DNA from: Silene latifolia
Taxonomy: Eukaryota > Streptophyta > Magnoliopsida > Caryophyllales > Caryophyllaceae
Reading direction: 5' to 3'
DNA: 64,000 nt
Assembly (NCBI RefSeq): GCF_048544455.1
Contig: NC_133526.1
Location: forward strand, 3,550,001 to 3,614,000
Shown: positions 35,601 to 47,970 of the stretch, one piece after another
Layout: every line of letters begins with the position of its first letter
Position numbering within the stretch: the stretch's first letter is position 1
Translations under genes and position numbers: made by a program
The notes under the pieces: generated by a model
Told to the model about the DNA's origin: nothing
What the model saw: only the letters and a program-made list of their open reading frames with translations
Database searches by the model: none

Positions 35601-38600
35601 GGCATCTTCCAGTTCAGGAGTTTGTTGACCTTCTTCATAACCCACAAGATTACGCTACAACATCACAAGCGTTTGATCAGATTGTAGATATTAACACACT
35701 TTTTTTTCAAGCTTCATTTACCAACCTTACCTCAAATTCGGCCGGAGGCCAATATCGAACAACGACGTCATGAGTGGGGAGTGGGAATTGGGGCAGTTCC
35801 TGCAGAATCCAAAAATAGAGTAGTCTTATAGGCAATTATCATTCAAAAGCAAATGTAGAGGGCATACTGAGCAACTAAGAAGTCAAAAAGACAGAATATA
35901 TCATTGGTGGCGAAAACTAAGCAAAAAAAATAAGATTTTAACAATAAGCTCAACTCATTCACCTCACTAGGAAGAGCACCCCAAAAGAAGGCACGCAAAC
36001 GAAATTGAGGAACCCCATAACAACCAGCAGCAATTATGCCGACTCTAGCCTGGTAACGCATATGCACCAAACGACTCAAAGCATACCTACCAAGTGAACC
36101 CTTGTCGAACCTTAGAATATCAGTAACATTTTCCATCAAAACAAACTTAGGTTTTAAGTAATCCACTATGTCCATGAAGACTATGAGTTGACGATTCCTC
36201 TCATCGGATAATGGGTCATCAACACATCTAAATCGGTTATACCCACTGATTCCTTGACATGGAGGTCCTCCACATATGACATCCACATCACCCTGGAATG
36301 AATCATTTCATCATGCATTAGGAATGTAAATTTTAAGTCGAAATAGGGATGTAATTTAATGCAGTAAATAAGTATCCGCATCCACGTCAAGACGGAGAAC
36401 TTACTGGAAGTGGTAATAGTTTCCTCTTGAACCCATTTATAACAAAATCTTGTATTAGCTCTTGACAATTACTGTGAGACAGATATTAATGAGTAAAGAT
36501 GCATCTTAGAGAGTTGCAGCATCAAATTTTCTTAAGAGGAGCTAATAGATACCTCAACCCCTCTATCGGTTCCCATGTATCATCATCTGGACCATACCCT
36601 TTCCAGCGCACCTGACATAATAGCCAAAGTAGAAAAAACAAAAAAAAAAACAACTATCATCAAACCACAGCATTATGTATTCAGCTTTACACCAGGCTTT
36701 ATGGGAAAATCGAGACATTTTTTTGGTGTGTTCGCTATCATCTGAAACGGACTATTAAACAAGGAAATCAATGACTGCAACGTAGCCATAGTTTTAAAAT
36801 CTCAGTGGAGACATGCTCGTGTATTCAGTTGTGGTCTGAACTCGGTCATTGCGGTTTAAAATTAAACCGGTACAGGGTAACCTTCTAAACCTTGATAATT
36901 GGGTTAAATGCATTGTAATATTTAATACCATGAATTGATAGCTTAATCAAGATATTCCAAATGGCGACTCAAAAAAGGTATATTCAAAATGTTACACTAG
37001 TTAGCAGCATCTTTAAGTTCATTTTTATTTAGGCTTACTCTAAACCAAAATCATAGACTACGATAATACAGAAAGTTACTTGTAAAAAACCTTAAACTTC
37101 AGTTCTTGCTTTCCTGATCCATCAGAATCGCCATAACAAATGTCGAGCAAGCTTGAAACCTCTAATTCTTCAGGTGCCTCATCGCTATCAGAATGAGCAT
37201 CTGCCTTGTTTTCAGGTAAATCTGGCAATATATCAGCAGGTGGAAATTGACTTTCGGTATCCTCCTTTACAAACTTTTTGCACAGCTTCTCCCAATGCTT
37301 CAATAATTCCAGAAAATCCTCTGCTGCTTCATTCCTAACCTTTACATATAAGATATGCGCCAAGGGCAACGGCTAAATTAAACAACCAATATCTTTGACT
37401 AAGTCTAGATTATAGATTGAGTTGAACTGCTTACTTGTGTCTCAGAATGATTCAATTGTATGCTTTTGCATGCCGGACTGTCAAGGTCAATCGCCCATCG
37501 CTGACTCAAAGAATAAGATTCAGTGAATTAAATGCTAAAAATGGATACAAAATAAAGTACAGGCGGACAGCTACTTCTGATTCTTTCTCCTCCTTTTTCT
37601 TATTTTTGGTCATTAACAGATGTGTATCATAATATATGAAGTCACTAACTTACCGTCACAAGATTAACACCAGAATGTCTGGCACCAATGCATAAACCGG
37701 TCGACATTGCCCCACATCCAGCATAAAGATCCAATAAATTGTATGTTTCACAAATAGAACCATTCTCTAACACAGGGGGGTTGGCAACAGAAAGGACAGG
37801 GTCCAGGCAATCGACTGATGCCATTTCAGAGTTCATGGCGCAGTTATCTACAGCAGCATAGATAAATAGTGTCAATTATTAAAGTAAAAAAGACGAACAA
37901 AGATAATAAGACAACTAATAACTTTGGACATAAATAATCTTAGCATACCCAAGAAATCTTCATTACCTCTTGGCAAATTGCGGAATGTAGAATAATCCAA
38001 ACAATACTCCATATCATAATAGTAGTCTGATGGGGGAAGAGAGCTCAAATCAAATTTTAGCTGCAAAGCAACAGTTGGTTAGAAAAATTTTGCGGGGATA
38101 GAAATATAATGCAATGATTCCTTTTTTTGCTATTCAAAAGACCATTAATATCTATCAAGTATGAAGAATGATACCTCTGGTGAAATTTGTGTCACATTCA
38201 GTTTCGAGATTATGCAATCTAGCATGTTGTCATTTTCTATAGTAGAATAAAATATCCGTTTCTTGTCATGGAAAGAAGTTTCTTTTTTCATCACCTGGGA
38301 CAATTACCAACGTGAAATTGCTAAGAATACATCAAATTGTTTGATTGTTTGTTAAATTCCAAATCGACTAGTATAATCACCGTGTCCTCAGGTTTGTAGA
38401 ACCACTGAACTCTGAAATAGTCGTCGTCCTCCATTGTTCGTAAGAACTCTATTATCCTGCCGATATGCTTTTGCTTTCCATCTCCCTGTAAATCAAAAGA
38501 TGTAACGACCATTATAGACATGATGCATTGAGAAATACCAGAATTTCTGACGTGAACAAGGTGATTTAATGTTAGCAACTCACCCTTATTAGGGCACAAT

Positions 38601-41600
38601 CGCCAAGATGAAATACTTTTCCATTGACTTCTGCTTGGACGTAGTGGCATTTCACATTCAGAATTGGTTCATCTTCTTCTTTGTCACTGCAAACATGAAT
38701 AATAATCAACGAATAACGCAAACAAGTATTTAACAACCAATGGGACACAGATGCAAGCACTAAAAGAAGATGCAAGCATGTGACGACCAGATAATAGTAA
38801 GACATAACCACAGAGATAAGACAGATAATCACGCACTTTCCTGACAAACTCCGGCTTTTATTTCTTCTATTCTGCATAGCTTCAAAGCATTCATATTCAG
38901 AACTGGGTAGTAAGGTACAATATGAGTAAACATAAGGACAAAAAAGCATTCGCCACATAATGCAGTCACTAAAAAACCAAAGCAGTAATGTCTCATGTGT
39001 TTGAACTTGCAAATTCAACTTAACAAGGGAACAGGGGATGGGGTAAAAATGTAAAATAAGGTAAGTTGCCAACATGATTTCGTAACCTGCATTTTTTCCT
39101 GATATCAGAATGTCGATATTACTTTTTTTTAACATATCCGCATGAATGCCTCTTTTTAAATCAAATTATTTGTCGTCATTCTTAGTCAATCCTGCCAAAA
39201 CCAAACTCTATGGTACACACGGCCTTGCTCTCACCGCCTCACCGGTACGAGTTATGACTGGTTGCTCATTCTTGAACTGTTTACATATACTCCACCTACT
39301 CCATATTAAGAAATCACCATTCACCACTATCTCATTAGCTAGTCTCACTAAAGCAGGTAGACATCAGGAAAATCTAAACTGAATCACAAAGTGGAGGTTA
39401 CTGGTTAGGTCCATCTGAAACCCAAAAACTAATTACTCGTATATTAACTGATGATCCTCGTCTCTTAGATACATCCCTGTGCTTCAAATGTATCCGAATT
39501 CTTAGATCACCAAGAAATTGCCTGACATCCAGATTCCAGAACATTGGATGCGCATCATCTCATTCTTATGCCTACTTAATCTATCTAGACATATAATGCA
39601 ATTTCCCAACCAATAAATTGCAAATGTACTCCCCGTAAAAAAACATGCTCGTAGAACTCAAAAATTAACAGGACTATTCAAACACTGAGTTTGTACAAGA
39701 CGTTTTCATTCAGTTATAGGATTAAGGGGTCGTTATCAAGTGAGACCGTCAGATATAAGTTTTTAAGACATTCGAAAACTCCAAGCATAAAAACATGAAA
39801 GAAAGAGTTTGCATAATAATTTGACCTTCAATTCATAGCGCCAGCGCCATTTTTGCTGAGCCTCCTCCTCAGCAACCGGATCCCCTACAAAGAAACATTT
39901 ACTATTCGCACGCCTCTTCTCCTTCTCAATGGGAGACAAAACATCCATCTTATTACTACTATTCTCTATCCTATCCTTAGTCATCTTCTTCTTCTTTTTC
40001 TTCACTAACAACTTGATTTCGTCATCATAGACATCATCATCAAGCTTTAAAGACGATGGTAATGCCCTTGGTGAACGCCTCAACACCTTTTCTTCATCAA
40101 TGTCCTCCAAATTCCCGTCCATTGACCTAGACGGGCTTCTTAATTCACTTTCTTCCCCACTTTTTTCTACCATTGGTGATGACCTAGACGAGCATCTCCT
40201 CAACTTTTCTTCCCCTACATCCCTGAAATCCTTCGCCATTGATGATTTAGGCGAGCCCCTCAATTGCCTACCTCTACCAATCTCCATCGACTTCCCTAAG
40301 ATTGGTGAGCTCGGCCCACACATAAACAACCTTTCTTTCTCCCCATTTCGTCCCACATTACCCCCCATCGACAACCTAGGCGAGCTTCTCAATTGCTTAC
40401 CTCCCTCAATCTTCCTCGAATTTTCCACCTTCAATAAGCTCGGACTACTTATAAACATCTCTTTCACCCCATTTTTCCCGACATTTTCCACCACAGTCGA
40501 CTTTTGTGCCCTCTTCACCTCCTTTAACCCCCCATTTTCCGCCTTTAACAACCTAGGCGAACATCTCAACCCTAATTTCCCCCCATTTCCTTCCACATCC
40601 CCAACCATAGATAACCTATCCGCGCTTCTCACCACCTTCTTCCCCTCATTTCTACCCACATTGTCCCCCATTGATGACTTATTCGACCGTCTCAACCCTA
40701 ATTTCCCCCCATTTTCCGACTTTGACGATCTAGACAGGCTTTTGACCCCCATTTTCCCCTCATTTCTACCCACATTGTCTCCCATTGATGACTTATTCGA
40801 CCGTCTCAACCCTAATTTCCCCCCATTTTCCGACTTTGACGATCTAGACAGGCTTTTCACCCCCATTTTCCCCTCATTTCTACCCACATTGTCCCCCATT
40901 GATGACTTATTCGACCGTCTCAACCCTAATTTCCCCCCATTTTCCGATTTTGACGATCTAGACAGGCTTTTCACTCCCATTTTCCCCTCATTTCTACGTA
41001 CATTGTCCTTCACCATTCTCCCCTTACTTCTACTCCCATTTTCCGCCATTGACAACCTAGGCGAGTGCCTTAACCCTAATTTCCCTCGATTTTCCGCCAT
41101 TGATGACCTATCCGCGCTCCTCACATTTCCTCCATATTCCAATCTCAACACCTTCCCGTCACTCACCTCAACATCTTCCCTTTTCCGCTTCCGATTCCGA
41201 TTCCGACTCGGACTCCGACTCGGACTCCGAACACTAACCTTCCTCGACGATCTCAAACACCTAACACTAAAATCAGCTTCCTCTAAACAAACCCTAGCCA
41301 ACTCACACGCCTTCTTCTCCGACACCACCGTATCCGGCAACTTCACCAACACACTCCTCCCGCATTTTCCGATTGAAATACCAGCCTCCTCCACCACCAG
41401 TCTCGGCGATCGCCGTCTCACGGCGGTCTTCACGGCGGCGCAACCCGTCAACATCAGCATCGACGGCGTCAACGGAGGCGAATATGTCGTCGGCGGTGGT
41501 AGTGGTGGCGGTGGTGGTTCTGCATTGTCGGGAGGATAGACGTTGAGTGGTTCAGGGGTGATGAAATCGAGGTCGTAATGCTGTGGGATTAATGCGAGAG

Positions 41601-41688
41601 TTAAGGAAGGTGTGGGTGTGGAGGGAGAGAGAGTAGTGTGAGTGTGAGTGGTCGTCGGAGATTTTGGAGGTGGTGATGGTTGGTGCAT
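32700..41688 (-). CDS. CMT2: Chromomethylase, CMT2 type (DNA cytosine-5 methyltransferase)
   Basis: A 21-exon model keeps one open frame of about 1360 aa. Exons from the start: 39826-41688, 38846-38871, 38584-38686, 38381-38485, 38175-38294, 37967-38060, 37654-37847, 37435-37500, 37091-37339, 36553-36611, 36405-36471, 35963-36292, 35731-35799, 35565-35654, 35358-35445, 35066-35166, 34886-34990, 33965-34008, 33821-33890, 33643-33746, 32700-32835. Order: long disordered basic N-terminus (1-620, basic run RNRKRKRED near 163-172), BAH region (about 640-760), motif [15 protein letters not shown] (808-821), inserted chromodomain (about 925-975), PPCQ with catalytic Cys994, ENV (1036-1038), [11 protein letters not shown] and QVGNAV near the end. 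CMT2 methylates CHH/CHG cytosines at H3K9me2-marked transposons. [29 protein letters not shown] and the long N-terminus favour CMT2 over CMT3. The 26-base exon 2 is the least certain part. Confidence 0.9.
40660..41001 (-). repeat. Three 114-bp in-frame tandem repeats in the CMT2 N-terminus
   Basis: Residues 230-343 consist of three nearly identical 38-aa units ([20 protein letters not shown], then [18 protein letters not shown]). Related, more diverged units with SPRLSM/SSMAEN motifs continue on both sides. The DNA copies are nearly identical, so the expansion is recent. The units are basic and Ser-rich. On the plus strand the same stretch gives a long antisense frame (40100-41539), a by-product of the biased composition. 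Confidence 0.9.
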
Positions 41689-42884
41689 GGTTGTTGGAGG
41701 TTTGTTAATGGCGGAAAATGGTGATCGGGGGTGAATGGTGAGTGGAGTGGAGCGGGGAGTATTAGTAGAGGGGACTGTGAGACACTAAGACGGTTTCTTT
41801 CGGGTCTTCTCCGATCTTTTTCTTATGTTGACCGATTTAAATGACGTTATTTGTTGTCTCGATCATTTATTATTCTTTCTATTTTAATAATAAATTTGAT
41901 GAGTAATTTGATCATTCACACTCAATTTGTTCCACTTATCATTTAATAGTTGACCTCTTTCTATTTCCTTGGTCTTTATGCTAAAACCAAATGACAACAA
42001 ATGACCAGGACAGAGTGGGTATAATTCTTCAGGTTCATATGATTGAATACGTTTTTTAAAGTAGATAAAATTAGATTGGATATAAGAGAAATGATATTTC
42101 AATCTTGATATTTCTTTACGTCTTTATTATTTTAATCATTTCTTGCATTCTGAATTTTTGATTGTAACCGTGTGAAAGGTTGTTTTCACTCTCAAAGTCT
42201 TAAACATAGGTCACAAATTTTCGTTGAAGACGGGGACTATCCGTCACAAGTAAGATACTTTGTAGGTCGGCTGTTTTTGTAATTTTTTTTATTTTTTAAA
42301 TTCGATGAGATATTAATACACCTATTTTTCCACTCATTTTTTATGTATTATTCATAATACCTTTTTAATTGCTCGTGACTAAAAAATAATTTATTTATTT
42401 TTTACATATTTTCATAAAATCGTTCTTTTATGAGATATGAAAGACACAAAATTATAAAATAAGAGGGTTTTATACGTGAGACGGTCTATTTTTATAAAAG
42501 ATTATTCACTTATTTTATTTAATACGGAGTTTTCGTACTATAGTAATAAATAAATTATCTTCCTATATACTCGGTATAATAATAAAGCCGTTTCACATCA
42601 TCTAATACAATAATTACTCGGAAAGAGTATTTAACATTTGGGCAAGTAACGGGTGCAGAATGTGGATTAGGTGAAGTGAAGCATGGCGAACAGTTAAAAA
42701 GTTAGTGAATTCATCAGAAGTGTGGTCCTGGTCCGCCACTATTCACTGTTAAAAAACAGTTGAAACATGAAAGTGGGTGCCGTTGTTAACACTTGGCTAC
42801 TCTATTGTGGTCCCTTTTGCTACTCATGTCTGATTGTCTGCCCGTACTTGAGAATTCGTTTTCCGAAAAACCGTCTCTCATAAA
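41689..42884. other. CMT2 upstream region and intergenic DNA
   Basis: The promoter and 5' UTR of CMT2 (reading leftward) should lie in the first few hundred bases, but no clear TATA box is called. A Stowaway-like inverted repeat spans about 41849-42022 (ttgttgtctcgatcatttat facing aaatgaccaggacagag). No other gene is seen. Confidence 0.4.
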
Positions 42885-43319
42885 TCTACATAGTATAAAA
42901 GGTGGGTTTTTTTACATCTGATTGGCTGCTGAGTTTTTACGTGGATCCCCCCATGTTTTCTTATTCTATTTAATTACCTTCTCTTCTCAACACAATTCCT
43001 ATTCATATTTCTTATTCCTATTTTAATTACTTATGTTAAAACATAAGTTAAAATGTCATAATTTACATAAAATATTGCAATTTACATACATTTAACGGGT
43101 CTAACATGTCAAATACCGTTAATATAATTCTAATAAAATACGGTTGTACATTATCTAATATTCAAATCTAATATCTATCAAATATTCGAATCTCCAAATA
43201 TGGACTATTTATATTGTCACGATATTGAACACTTAATCACGCTAAATTATATGTTCATATATGTAATGATAGCACCTGCTATTACAACCCGTGTATTTTT
43301 TGCACGAGAATAAAACTAG
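42885..43319 (+). mobile_element. Short non-autonomous Helitron
   Basis: It starts TCTACATAGTATAAAAGGTG after an A (42884) and ends with a weak hairpin (cccgtg...tgcacgag), a short spacer and CTAG before a T (43320). These are the Helitron termini, and insertion between A and T fits. It is 435 bp, AT-rich and non-coding. Confidence 0.7.
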
Positions 43320-44431
43320 TATTAACGAAAAACCGTCTTTTTTGAGAACTTATGTTTGAATTCAGATGATCTATAGATTCACAATTTTGAAGTAGTCAGC
43401 TTTTATTTGTTCATGTTCAGAAATAAAAGGCTGACTAAGATTTTTGCTTTATTTAGGTAAAGCTATTTTCATATTAATAAGTATTCGGTCACAAGTTTCT
43501 GACGGATCAAGTAATATCCATGTAGATAAATAACTAAATAAGACAAAATAGATTGCTACTCTCTAGATATTTTATTTTATTTTATCTATCTCACATAGAT
43601 AATTACTTGACCCGTCTCAAGCTAGCTTACGATGGATATACCCGTACGAAAAAAGAATTTGTGATTTTCATAGATTTAAAGGCTGCTCTCTACTCATACT
43701 ATTACTGACGGCCTCACGGGGTGTTGTACTGTTTTCTACTCTTTTGAGGTCATAGACGACGATATCTTGCGTGGCTGTGGGTGTGGCCATGTAATTTATT
43801 TTATATTTTTTCCCTTTTTTAAAAGAAAAAATATGCTCCCTTTATTTTTTTGTGTTTTTTTCATTTCATTAAAATATTCCTCATATATATTAGAAAATTA
43901 GGGAAAAAAATAGAAAAAAAAGGAGGAAATAAAAACCCATTTACAAATTAGATTTCGACATTAACAAATTTAATTTCATAGCAAAAAGTAGGAGTGAACA
44001 TCCCTCCAAGACTTCTCAGACCAGATTGAGGTGGACTGAAAATTGGACCTAAAATTTTCGGTGTTGGATCGGATCGAAAAATTCAAAGAATGAGAATCAG
44101 ACCTAAATAAGTGGTCTGGTCTGCAAGAAGTGATTATTGACAAATGAAAAGAAATATCGTCCGTAAGATAGAGTTCAGTGATTAAAACTTGAGTGGAATT
44201 ATCAAAGACAAAATTCAAACTTACATTTGGTACTTATTGGAGGTAAATTCATAGTGACGGTCGTCCATTAAAACAAAAATCATTAAAATAATAGGGAGGC
44301 GACGATTTAGGAGGAAGCTTGGGAATTTTTTTTTGTGGTGCGTACTTGAAAAATCGAAATTAGTGTTGTTCATTTTCTTTTTAGATTAGTTTAAGTAAGA
44401 ATTTTTGTGGTATGTTAGTCATGAATCCTTT
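43320..44431. other. Intergenic DNA with a foldback MITE
   Basis: A MITE lies at about 43493-43646: gacggatcaagtaat with gtagataaata faces tatctatctcacatagata with attacttgacccgtc. No gene is seen in the rest. The left LTR of element X starts at 44432. Confidence 0.45.
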
Positions 44432-45031
44432 TGTTCCGGGTGTAATTCCAGATCAAGTATAGTTACCATCCTTGGCTTGTCGAATGATGTCTTGAGTTGG
44501 ATTCTCCTTGGGTCTCAATCGTTCCTCACGGCCTCTCCTGCAACAACGAACGAACTGAGGGCTTGGCTTTGTGCCAAGCGTACTCACTCCGACGCTCAAG
44601 TCGATGCTTAAGAGATAAGTTGTTACTTGGCTGAATGTGTATTGTAGAGAGATAAGGAAGATATTACCAGATGAATAGTGTATTAGGGTTTAGTTGTGGA
44701 CGAGTTGGGATCCTTTCCTCAATAAAGGTTGAGGAGTATTTATAGGCCTTCACCTTTTGTCACGTAGTGGCCAAGTGGCCAAGTGGCTAGCAGTGGAAAG
44801 ACCGATCTACCCCGGCCGAGGGGCCATGGCGGCCGGCGGATCTGTCGACTCGCCGAGGGGTCTTGGATATGAGTACACGGGTATGTGTCCCGGTTGCGAG
44901 TTACCATGCCGAGACCCAGTGACGGGCCGATGGGTCGCACGGCTAGATTGTCCAAGTCGTTGACTTGTTGTGGATATCTTTGACCTTGCTCAATCATGTT
45001 GACTTGGTCGACGGTCGAATATGCCCCATCA
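44432..45031 (-). repeat. 3' LTR of element X
   Basis: It begins tgttccgggtgtaattcc and ends atgccccatca on the plus strand, so TG...CA ends in the element's own orientation. It is about 600 bp and similar to, but clearly more diverged than, the two LTRs of Y. The next bases (atttgcccccagc) are the complement of the polypurine tract. Confidence 0.9.
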
Positions 45032-45540
45032 ATTTGCCCCCAGCGTAGTCTATGCCGTGGTATGGGCTCCGATGTATGTTTGAGCGTATATTCTGCGCAA
45101 GTAATTTGTAAAAATTTTCTCAGACGGCTTCTTCACGCGGCGGCTTCTTTTACCTCGGCCTGGTCTTTCTTAGGCCGTACCATATCCCCCTCCACATGGA
45201 TGCGTAAAGGGCATCCGATGTGGAAAAGAAAGTGACGCCGCCGAGACCGGGTTGAGAGTCTGGGTTATTTTTGGTTGCCCCCGCCGGCGCTTTTTAGCTT
45301 GGTTGATTATGTGGCCGGAGAGAGCGGATGCTTGGGAATTTGTTGAGGAAGGTGAATAGGCAAGGAGATATGAATAGGCGTGTTGAAGACGCTTGGTCAC
45401 CGTTGCATTGATTGACGTCTAACTCAATCAGTTGTAACGATTGACATCCCGTGGTTGCATGTCCGACACGTGTCCGCACGCCGATTGGTTGACGCTTCAT
45501 GGGCTGTTCTCTGATTGGTCCTTCTTCATGGGCTTTTCCC

Positions 45541-45549
45541 TATAAATAG
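45541..45549 (+). promoter_or_regulatory. TATA box of the antisense gene in element X, cut off by Y
   Basis: tataaatag matches the box at 46742 of Y. In X the antisense ORF now starts 9.5 kb away at 55048, because Y inserted 68 bases downstream of the box. Confidence 0.6.
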
Positions 45550-45616
45550 GGCAGTTATCCCGTGAAATTGGTCGCCAATTTCATTCTCCAAAATTTTTCC
45601 TCTAAACTTTCGAAGG

Positions 45617-46240
45617 TGTTCCGGGCGTAATTCCAGAGCAAGTATAGTTACCACCCGTGGCTTGTTGAATGATGTCTTGAGGTGGATTCTCCCTTGGTCT
45701 TAGTCGTTCCTCTCGGCCTCTCCTGCAACAATGAACGAACTGAGGGCTTGGCTTTGAGCCAAGCGTACCCACTCCGACGCCCAAGTCAGTAAACTTAGAT
45801 GTATAAGTTGTATGCTAATTGGCTAGGAATATATTGTAGAGAGATAAGGAAGATTATACCAGATGAATAGTGTATTTAGGTTAAGTTGTATATTTCTGGA
45901 TTGGGATCCTTTCCTCAATGAAGGTTGAGGAGTATTTATAGACTTCACCTTTTGTCACGTAGTGGCCAAGTGGCCAAGTGGCTAGCAGGTGGAAAGACTG
46001 ATCTACCCCTCGGCCGAGGGACCTATGGCTGGCCGGCGGGCCCTGGTGACTCACCGCCGAGGGGTCTTGGATATGAGTACGCGGGTACGTGTCCCGGCTG
46101 GCAAGTTGCCATGCCGAGACCCAGGCTGACAGGCCGATGGGCTGCATAGGCTAGGTCGTCTTAGTCGTTGACTTGCTGTGGATATCTTTGACCTTGCTCA
46201 ATATGTTGACTTGGTCAGCGGTGCAGAATATGCCCCATCA
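45617..46240 (-). repeat. 3' LTR of element Y
   Basis: 624 bp with tgttccgggcg and tgccccatca ends. A TATA box, ctataaatac on the minus strand (about 45932-45941), marks the U3 promoter in the element's orientation. It is almost identical to 54319-54938. Confidence 0.93.
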
Positions 46241-46741
46241 ATTTGCCCCCAGCGTAGTCTATGCCGTGGTATGGGCTCCGATGTACGTCTGAGCGTATAT
46301 TCTGCGCAAGTAGTTTGTAGAAAATTTTCGACGGCTTCTTCAAGGCGGCTTCTTTTGCTCCCGCTGGTCTTTCTTAGGCCGTACCATATCCCCCCTCCAC
46401 ATGGATGTGTATTGGGCGTCCGATGTGGATAAGAAAGGGACGCCGGCCGAGACCAGGGTTGAGACTCGCCCGGTTATTTTTGATTGCCCCGGCCGGCGGT
46501 GTCCGGCTTGGTCGATCGTGTGGCCGGCGGAGAGCAGATGCTTGGGAATTTGTTGAGGAAGGTGAATAGGCGGAGAGATTTGAATAGGCGTGTTGAAGAC
46601 GTTTGGTCACTGTTGCATTGATTGACACAACTGTTGCAACGATTGACATCCCGTGGTTGCATGTCCGACACGTGTCTCGCGCCGATTGGTTGACGCTTCA
46701 TGGGTCATTCTACGATTGGTCCTGCTTCATGGGCTTTTCCT

Positions 46742-46750
46742 TATAAATAG
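46742..46750 (+). promoter_or_regulatory. TATA box of the antisense gene in element Y
   Basis: tataaatag lies on the plus strand about 175 bases before the antisense ORF, outside the LTR and directed opposite to gag-pol. The same box occurs in element X at 45541-45549. Conservation of a plus-strand TATA box in both copies suggests that the antisense ORF has its own promoter. Confidence 0.6.
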
Positions 46751-46916
46751 GGCAGTTGCTCCGTGAAATTGGTCACCAATTTCATTCTCCAAAATTTTTC
46801 CTTCTCTCTAAACTTTCAAGGGCTCCTGTCTTCTATCATTCAGAGTTGTTATTCCGGCGAGTGTTTTTCTTCAAGGTAAACAAACAAACTTCTTCACTTT
46901 TTATTTCGTTAAAACC

Positions 46917-47693
46917 ATGGCCCAAGCTGCGCCGCTGATGGCGAAGCTTAAACTTGACCTCTCCGCCGCAAAGGGGGAAGCCGCGAAGTTTAAACTGGAT
47001 CTCTTTTCTGCCAAGAAGCGCGTGGAGGAGGTTGAGACGCTGCTGGGGGCCGAGAGGGCCAAAGTTGAGGAAGCTGATGGCGCGACTGCCAAGATGATGG
47101 AGGAGCGGGATAGGTACAAGGGTGCTTATGACGCCGTGGTTGCCAAGAGGGATCAGTGGAAGGATCTGTTCGACAACCAGGCGGAGGCGCTCAGGGACGC
47201 GCAGGCTGCCGTCGCCCAAAAGGAGAAAGACATTGCAATGCTCCAAGATGAGCTTCTCCCTAAAATGTGCGCTCAATTCCGGGACCAGGCCGAGGAGGCG
47301 ACTAGGGAGGCAATAAGGAAGCTCGTCTCCGAGGGCTCTTTCCCGTGGGATAAATTTGAGCAGCTTTTGGACGAGATGGCTGAGGCTGCGGAGGCAGCGG
47401 CTGCGGAGAAGGCGGAGGCGGCGAAGGCGGCTCAGATTGCCGAGGCCAAGGCGGTCTATGATGCCAAGGTGAAGGAGGGTGACGCGCTAAAGGCACTTGA
47501 GAATGTCGAGCCCTCCTCTGAGCCAGCCACCGAGACTGCCGCTGCTGCGATGGAGGACAAAACGAGGCATAGGGAGACGGGCGGTCGTCACCGGACTCAC
47601 CTGGCGTTTCGGATAGCTTTAGCTGTTCGGGGGCCAATTATTGAGCCTTCTCTCCCTGCCATCTTTTGGCGCTTCAAATCCCCAAGTCTGTAA
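46917..47693 (+). CDS. Accessory antisense ORF of element Y (coiled-coil protein)
   Basis: The frame is opposite to gag-pol and sits between pol and the 3' LTR, the place where Tat-lineage elements carry an accessory antisense ORF. It encodes 258 aa, mostly a charged Ala/Lys/Glu-rich coiled coil (AKKRVEEVETLLGAERAKVE, then EERDRYKGAYDAVVAKRDQW). It matches only the C-terminal part of the longer ORF region in X. The function of these proteins is unknown. Confidence 0.7.
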   Translation: MAQAAPLMAKLKLDLSAAKGEAAKFKLDLFSAKKRVEEVETLLGAERAKVEEADGATAKMMEERDRYKGAYDAVVAKRDQWKDLFDNQAEALRDAQAAVAQKEKDIAMLQDELLPKMCAQFRDQAEEATREAIRKLVSEGSFPWDKFEQLLDEMAEAAEAAAAEKAEAAKAAQIAEAKAVYDAKVKEGDALKALENVEPSSEPATETAAAAMEDKTRHRETGGRHRTHLAFRIALAVRGPIIEPSLPAIFWRFKSPSL

Positions 47694-47970
47694 CCTTTTG
47701 TTTTTTTGTGTTTCCTTGCTTTTTGTAAAGCTTTGGTAGGTAGAGTTTAGGCTATCCTCATGGGAACGGCCGTCGTCTGTACTCTCCTTGCAATCATTTT
47801 TAGTAGAGTTTTATCTTTTGGTCCTTGGCTTTGGCCGGGACTTTGATTATCATTCTTCACTTGTCTCTTTGCGTTATTTAATTGAGTGCCTTCGTTTTAC
47901 CGTCGGCATGGCCGAGGCAGTTAGAATGCATATCTCAACTGTGTTAACGTCTTTAGCATTTCTTCTAGCA

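Noticed and set aside
40100-41539. 479-aa open frame on the plus strand
   Set aside because: It is antisense to CMT2 exon 1. The long frame follows from the tandem repeats and biased codons of CMT2; the translation is a low-complexity Phe/Pro/Leu-rich sequence without a known domain.
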